Source of the DNA: Kosakonia radicincitans DSM 16656 | GTDB taxonomy: Bacteria; Pseudomonadota; Gammaproteobacteria; Enterobacterales; Enterobacteriaceae | NCBI RefSeq assembly: GCF_000280495.2 | Contig: NZ_CP018016.1 | Location: forward strand, 3,596,001 to 3,660,000 | DNA length: 64,000 nucleotides | Direction: 5' to 3' | Shown here: one piece after another, positions 60,013 through 64,000 of the stretch | How positions within the stretch are numbered: position 1 is the stretch's first letter | How the letters are laid out: every line of letters starts with the position of its first letter | Notes under the pieces: generated by a model | Seen by the model: the letters and a program-made list of their open reading frames with translations, nothing else | Databases searched by the model: none | Told to the model about the DNA's origin: nothing | Program-made: the position numbers and the translations under genes

Positions 60013-60626
60013 GGATTGGCCGTTTTCTTCATCACAATAGTGAACCACTCCATCAGTTCCTGGCGCGTCTGCGCCGGGAGCGCCGCTTCGTGCAATCCAG
60101 TAATAGCGCCTTCCAGCGCCAGAAGAATTTTCACCCCCAGATGGCAATTCGCTTTCCGCAACCTGAGCCAACTGGCCTTTGCGCCAAGAAGACGCAACGT
60201 CTGTACATCCATAATTCCGACATCACGAAGCTGCATTTCGAGCTGAAACGTCAGATTAGGGAGATCGCGAAGACGTTTCCGGGCGCTGCGCTGCACTTTT
60301 TCACGCCGTGCAGCATCGAGAGAATATGCCGAAAGTTCCAGCAGCATAGGGCGATCGTTCCATAATGCCTGATCCACAAAGTAGTAATTTAACGAAACCT
60401 CCCGTCCACGTTTGTTGAATACTAAAAGTGGCGCATGGTGCGTTATTGCATATTGAGCGCTTTGTTCACAGGCCCGCAGATAAAGCTCTCCTTCGGCCAC
60501 CATTGCAAAAACCGTGTCATCCACCGACAAGCTATAACCGCCAAAATGCGCACGGTGACGAATTTCGCCAAGCGATGTGAGACATTCACATGATTGATAT
60601 ATACGCTGATAAGAAAGGTCTTCCAT
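60006..60626 (-). CDS. sxy: Sxy/TfoX competence and CRP-S regulator
   Basis: A 206-residue protein with a TfoX N-terminal domain (TVFAMVAEGELYLRACEQSA) and TfoX C-terminal domain (DVGIMDVQTLRLLGAKASWL). Sxy lets CRP activate CRP-S promoters that control DNA uptake genes. The start at 60626 follows AAGGA and gives the usual length. Divergent from sulA. Confidence 0.94.
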   Translation of the reverse strand: MEDLSYQRIYQSCECLTSLGEIRHRAHFGGYSLSVDDTVFAMVAEGELYLRACEQSAQYAITHHAPLLVFNKRGREVSLNYYFVDQALWNDRPMLLELSAYSLDAARREKVQRSARKRLRDLPNLTFQLEMQLRDVGIMDVQTLRLLGAKASWLRLRKANCHLGVKILLALEGAITGLHEAALPAQTRQELMEWFTIVMKKTANPH

Positions 60627-60802
60627 GATTTTTTCCTTATAAATCACACAGTAAAGCCACTACAATGTTAGCTGTTTCGTTAGGCAGGAACATAGGCAAC
60701 TGTGGACGGGACAGCAAGCGAATTTTTCGTTGTGCGGTAAAGACAAAACAAAAATGCGAGATAGTTTCAGAAATTGAGGTTGATCTTTGAACATTCAGGG
60801 GT

Positions 60803-60822
60803 TACTGTATGTTTATACAGTA
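60803..60822 (+). promoter_or_regulatory. LexA box of sulA
   Basis: TACTGTATGTTTATACAGTA, a near-perfect LexA operator, 21 bp upstream of the sulA start codon. Confidence 0.95.
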
Positions 60823-60843
60823 ACTCACAGGGCTGGATTGATT

Positions 60844-61353
60844 ATGTACACTTCAGGCTATGCTAAGCGTTCAACGACATTCGATTCCGCACTCACTACG
60901 TTAAATCATGCTGACTCCTCCCGCGGAGCGTCCGGGCTTATTAGCGAAGTGGTTTATCGCGAAGATCAGCCAGGAATGACACAGCTTCTTTTATTGCCCT
61001 TGTTGCAGCAACTTGGCCAACAGTCCCGCTGGCAGTTATGGCTTACGCCACAGCAGAAACTGAGCCGTGAATGGGTGCAATCCGTTGGTCTGCCACTCAC
61101 CAAGGTGATGCAGGTTAACCAGCTTTCACCTTGCCTGACGCTGGAATCAATGATCCGCGCATTACGCACCGGGAACTATAGCGTCGTAATTGGCTGGCAT
61201 GCGGAAGAATTAACCGAAGATGAGCACCACCGTCTGGTGATGGCAGCAGAAGAAGGCAACGCGATCGGCTTCGTTATGCGTCCAGTACGCCATGATCCCC
61301 TGGCTGCGAGACAGCATTCCGGGATAAAAATTCACTCAAATTTGTATCATTGA
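60844..61353 (+). CDS. sulA: SOS cell-division inhibitor SulA
   Basis: A 169-residue protein that binds FtsZ and stops septation during DNA damage; it is removed by Lon. Motifs: [40 protein letters not shown], and the C-terminal [10 protein letters not shown] needed for Lon recognition. The ATG at 60844 gives the standard length; a longer frame crosses the LexA box and is not used. Confidence 0.97.
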   Translation: MYTSGYAKRSTTFDSALTTLNHADSSRGASGLISEVVYREDQPGMTQLLLLPLLQQLGQQSRWQLWLTPQQKLSREWVQSVGLPLTKVMQVNQLSPCLTLESMIRALRTGNYSVVIGWHAEELTEDEHHRLVMAAEEGNAIGFVMRPVRHDPLAARQHSGIKIHSNLYH

Positions 61354-61719
61354 GTAAATTTAAGAGTATTCCTGGGATTATTTTTGCCTGAAGGTTGCTT
61401 TTGCATTTTATCCGCAAAATACAGCGACAAAGCCTGCGTGGCGCGCTTTTCAGCTTAATTGCATCGGACAAAATAACAGCGGAATTGTTAAATATTGTGT
61501 ATACAAAGCCTTTTTTTTCATATGCCTGACGGAGTTCACACTTGTAAGTTTCCAACTACGTTGTAGACTTTACATCGCCAGGGGTGCTCGGCATAAGCCA
61601 AAGATATCGGTAAAGATATCTGTTGAATAGTTAGTGAGCAACGCCCCCGGTGAAGGATTTAACCGTGGCATCTCTGAGAGATAACCATGGCGATTTTTGG
61701 ATGATAACGAGGCGCAAAA
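61354..61719 (+). promoter_or_regulatory. sulA-ompA intergenic region with ompA promoter and long leader
   Basis: About 365 bp without a gene. The right half is nearly the same as the E. coli ompA leader (GCCTGACGGAGTTCACACTT, GGTGAAGGATTTAACCGTG, GATGATAACGAGGCGCAAAA), a structured 5' UTR that stabilises the mRNA and is a target of small RNAs such as MicA. The left half is AT-rich with no identifiable element. Confidence 0.7.
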
Positions 61720-62769
61720 ATGAAAAAGACAGCTATCGCGATTGCAGTGGCACTGGCTGGTTTCGCTACCGTAGCGCAGGCCGCTCCGAAAGATAACACC
61801 TGGTATGCAGGTGGCAAACTGGGTTGGTCCCAGTATCATGACAAAGGTGCGGTATGGCAGAACGATGGCCCGACCCACGAAAGCCAACTGGGTGCTGGTG
61901 CGTTCGGTGGCTACCAGGTTAACCCGTACGTTGGTTTCGAACTGGGTTATGACTGGCTGGGCCGTATGCCGTACAAAGGCGACACAGTTAACGGCGCGTT
62001 CAAATCTCAGGGCGTTCAACTGACTGCTAAACTGGGTTACCCGATCACTGACGATCTGGATATCTATACCCGTCTGGGTGGTATGGTATGGCGTGCTGAT
62101 GGTCAGAGCAACCAGGGCTTCAAAGATCACGATACCGGTGTTTCTCCGGTCTTCGCTGGTGGTGTTGAGTATGCACTGACTCGTGATATCGCTACCCGTC
62201 TGGAATACCAGTGGGTTAACAACATCGGTGACGCAAGCACCGTTGGTGCTCGCCCGGATAACGGTATGCTGAGCGTAGGCGTTTCCTACCGTTTCGGTCA
62301 GCAGGAAGATGCAGCTCCGGTAGTTGCAGCTCCGGCACCGGCTCCGGCTCCGGAAGTGCAGACCAAACACTTCACCCTGAAGTCTGACGTTCTGTTCAAC
62401 TTCAACAAAGCAACTCTGAAACCGGAAGGTCAGCAGGCGCTGGATCAGCTGTATGGTCAGCTGAGCAACCTGGATCCGAAAGACGGTTCAGTAGTGGTTC
62501 TGGGCTTCACCGACCGTATCGGTTCTGACGCTTACAACCAGGGCCTGTCCGAGAAACGTGCTCAGTCCGTTGTTGATTACCTGGTCTCCAAAGGTATCCC
62601 GGCGAACAAAATCTCCGCACGTGGTATGGGCAAATCCAACCCGGTTACCGGCAGCACCTGCGACAACGTGAAACCACGCGCAGCGCTGATCGATTGCCTG
62701 GCACCGGATCGTCGCGTAGAGATCGAAGTGAAAGGCAGCAAAGACGTTGTAACTCAGCCGCAGGCTTAA
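61720..62769 (+). CDS. ompA: Outer membrane protein OmpA
   Basis: A 349-residue protein: signal peptide 1-21 (ending AQA), eight-stranded beta-barrel about 22-192, Ala/Pro hinge ([12 protein letters not shown]), and a periplasmic peptidoglycan-binding OmpA domain with [20 protein letters not shown] and a Cys pair (STCDN, LIDCL). Structural outer-membrane protein and phage/colicin receptor. Strong codon bias and long leader fit very high expression. Confidence 0.99.
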   Translation: MKKTAIAIAVALAGFATVAQAAPKDNTWYAGGKLGWSQYHDKGAVWQNDGPTHESQLGAGAFGGYQVNPYVGFELGYDWLGRMPYKGDTVNGAFKSQGVQLTAKLGYPITDDLDIYTRLGGMVWRADGQSNQGFKDHDTGVSPVFAGGVEYALTRDIATRLEYQWVNNIGDASTVGARPDNGMLSVGVSYRFGQQEDAAPVVAAPAPAPAPEVQTKHFTLKSDVLFNFNKATLKPEGQQALDQLYGQLSNLDPKDGSVVVLGFTDRIGSDAYNQGLSEKRAQSVVDYLVSKGIPANKISARGMGKSNPVTGSTCDNVKPRAALIDCLAPDRRVEIEVKGSKDVVTQPQA

Positions 62770-62784
62770 GTTTACGTCTTAGCA

Positions 62785-62812
62785 AAAACCCCGCCAGAGT
62801 GCGGGGTTTTTT
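62785..62812 (+). terminator. ompA terminator
   Basis: AAAACCCCGC, 6-nt loop, GCGGGGTTTT, then TT. Confidence 0.93.
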
Positions 62813-62846
62813 ATTGCCTGAAATTCTGTCACGTCTTAGGGAAAAC

Positions 62847-63299
62847 TCACTCTTTACCTAACAGCGCCTGCAAATCATGTTTCAGTGTGGACATCTGCGA
62901 AGCATACTTCTCTTTATGTTCCGCGTCCTCAATCAGTTGTACAATCGTTTCAGACAGTGTTTTCCCCCGCCGCTGCGCCAGCCCCGCAAGTCGTTGCCAG
63001 ACGACAAACTCCAGGTCGATTGACTTTTTACGCGTATGCTGGTGCTCCGCGTTAAAATGCCGTTTACGCCTGGCACGGATAGTCTGTTTCATTCGGTTAA
63101 CCAGTGCCGGATTGATATGGAGACCAATCCATTCATTCACCTGTACCGGCTCATTTTCGAGGGTCAACAATACATCGACGGCTTCCTTCGCAGCACTAGC
63201 TTCTATATAACGCGTGATCAGTTCCCCTTCACGGTGCTTTTTAACCAGATACTTCCATTTCCAGCCGCTTTCGAGATTTTCCAGTTGTTGATATTTCAT
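62847..63299 (-). CDS. matP: Macrodomain Ter organiser MatP
   Basis: A 150-residue DNA-binding protein that binds matS sites and condenses the terminus region. Visible: four-helix bundle N-terminus ([20 protein letters not shown]), ribbon-helix-helix ([20 protein letters not shown]) and a C-terminal coiled coil ([18 protein letters not shown]) for tetramers. Conserved position beside ompA and ycbZ. Confidence 0.96.
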   Translation of the reverse strand: MKYQQLENLESGWKWKYLVKKHREGELITRYIEASAAKEAVDVLLTLENEPVQVNEWIGLHINPALVNRMKQTIRARRKRHFNAEHQHTRKKSIDLEFVVWQRLAGLAQRRGKTLSETIVQLIEDAEHKEKYASQMSTLKHDLQALLGKE

Positions 63300-63481
63300 T
63301 GCTCTCTCAACGTTACCGTGTAACTCAGTTCAGAATATCAGTTTTTTGTCACTCTGCTTAAAAGAAATCATCCGCTGTGAGCTATCATCCAGCTTCGCAT
63401 CGCGAAAGCGCGTAATCCCGGTGTGTTAAAGAAGGGTTTACGGTATAATCTCGCCTTTTACACCAGACCAAAAAAACGACT

Positions 63482-64000
63482 TTGACCATTACAAAACTTG
63501 AATGGAACGACCTGGTTCCTGATACTGAAAGCTATCAGGAAGTTTTTGAATCGTCCGGATCTGCGCACGAAGCGGTCTTCTCGCTGGCCGATACGCAACC
63601 CCGATTACAGTACGCGCTGGAGCAACTGCTCTATCCGCAGGCGACGTCACGCTTTTTACTGGCAAAAGCGCCAGAAGAAGCTGAATACCTGGCACTTATT
63701 GCCAGCGCTACCGGAGAAATGCTCCCTCAGGACCGCCCGCTTGTCGGGGGGCAATACAACATCAACGGCTCATCCGTAAGTTTTGACCCGGCAACCAGTG
63801 CGCAATCTACTTTCACGGGAAGTAAGCCTGTAGCAATTGCTGAGTGGATCGAAGCGGAGCAACTGTTTGGTTGTTTGCGTCAGTTCAATCATGAAATTAC
63901 TTTGCAGCCTGGTCTGGTACATCAGGCAAACGGCGGCGTGCTAATCATTTCCCTGCGCACGTTGCTTGCGCAACCGCTGCTGTGGATGCGTCTGAAAACA
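63482..64000 (+). CDS. ycbZ: Lon-like protease YcbZ/LonH (partial, 3' end off window)
   Basis: The first 173 codons are present, beginning at a TTG (MTITKLEWNDLVPDTESYQE) as in relatives. The visible part is the N-terminal region with LEQLLYPQATSRFLLAKAPE and LRQFNHEITLQPGLVHQANG, then GVLIISLRTLLAQPLLWMRL. The Lon-type Ser-Lys catalytic domain lies beyond the window. Putative ATP-dependent protease. Confidence 0.92.
   Translation, partial: MTITKLEWNDLVPDTESYQEVFESSGSAHEAVFSLADTQPRLQYALEQLLYPQATSRFLLAKAPEEAEYLALIASATGEMLPQDRPLVGGQYNINGSSVSFDPATSAQSTFTGSKPVAIAEWIEAEQLFGCLRQFNHEITLQPGLVHQANGGVLIISLRTLLAQPLLWMRLKT

Noticed and set aside
61570..62370. 266-codon minus-strand frame across ompA
   Set aside because: It is antisense to ompA and produced by its strong codon bias; no start signals.

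Overview
The window is from an enterobacterial chromosome (order Enterobacterales, close to Enterobacter/Kosakonia/Klebsiella/Citrobacter). The right-hand 15 kb keeps the familiar Escherichia-type order serT, yccA, tusE, yccX, rlmI, hspQ, yccU, mgsA, helD, yccF, yccS, sxy, sulA, ompA, matP, ycbZ, with one extra oligopeptide-binding protein gene between serT and yccA. The exact genus cannot be fixed from sequence reading alone.

Left host flank (1-4942): the 5' part of a two-partner-secretion (ShlB/FhaC-type) outer-membrane transporter, a small lipoprotein, a methyl-accepting chemotaxis protein behind a FliA-type promoter, and two gene remnants lying back to back (azoreductase 3' end and AraC/GlxA-type regulator 3' end).

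Prophage (about 4943-49090, 44 kb): a temperate podovirus-like element inserted in the 3' part of tRNA-Ser(UGA), bounded by a 68-bp direct repeat. Next to attL is an O-antigen glucosylation cassette (gtrA, gtrB, serotype-specific gtr) on the plus strand. From 8 to 31 kb, on the minus strand, comes a late module resembling epsilon15/BPP-1-type phages: small and large terminase, portal, Bbp19-like protein, scaffold, major capsid, Ig-bearing cement protein, tail tubular A/B-like proteins, ejection proteins including one with a lytic transglycosylase domain, then holin, SAR endolysin, Rz/Rz1 and a tailspike. From 31 to 38 kb lie accessory genes. These include an adjacent pair of predicted cyclic-nucleotide sponges, Tad2-like (DUF2829) and Acb2/Tad1-like, a Ref-like HNH nuclease, a LexA-controlled small gene and several micro-genes. 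From 38 to 42 kb lie a DnaB-type helicase and a replication initiator containing origin iterons. At 42 kb a Cro/CI-type switch has matching palindromic operators in both divergent promoters. The CI-like protein lacks a self-cleavage domain, so the LexA-controlled small gene is a candidate for the SOS induction route. The rightward operon begins with a structured tRNA-like (C4-like?) leader RNA, then a RecE-N-terminal/annealase fusion protein, a Gp157-like protein, an excisionase-like protein and the tyrosine integrase beside attR.

Right host flank (49091-64000): intact serT with its promoter, and the conserved core genes listed above, including a sigma-32-type promoter before hspQ and a textbook LexA box before sulA. 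All functions are inferred from sequence reading without database searches.
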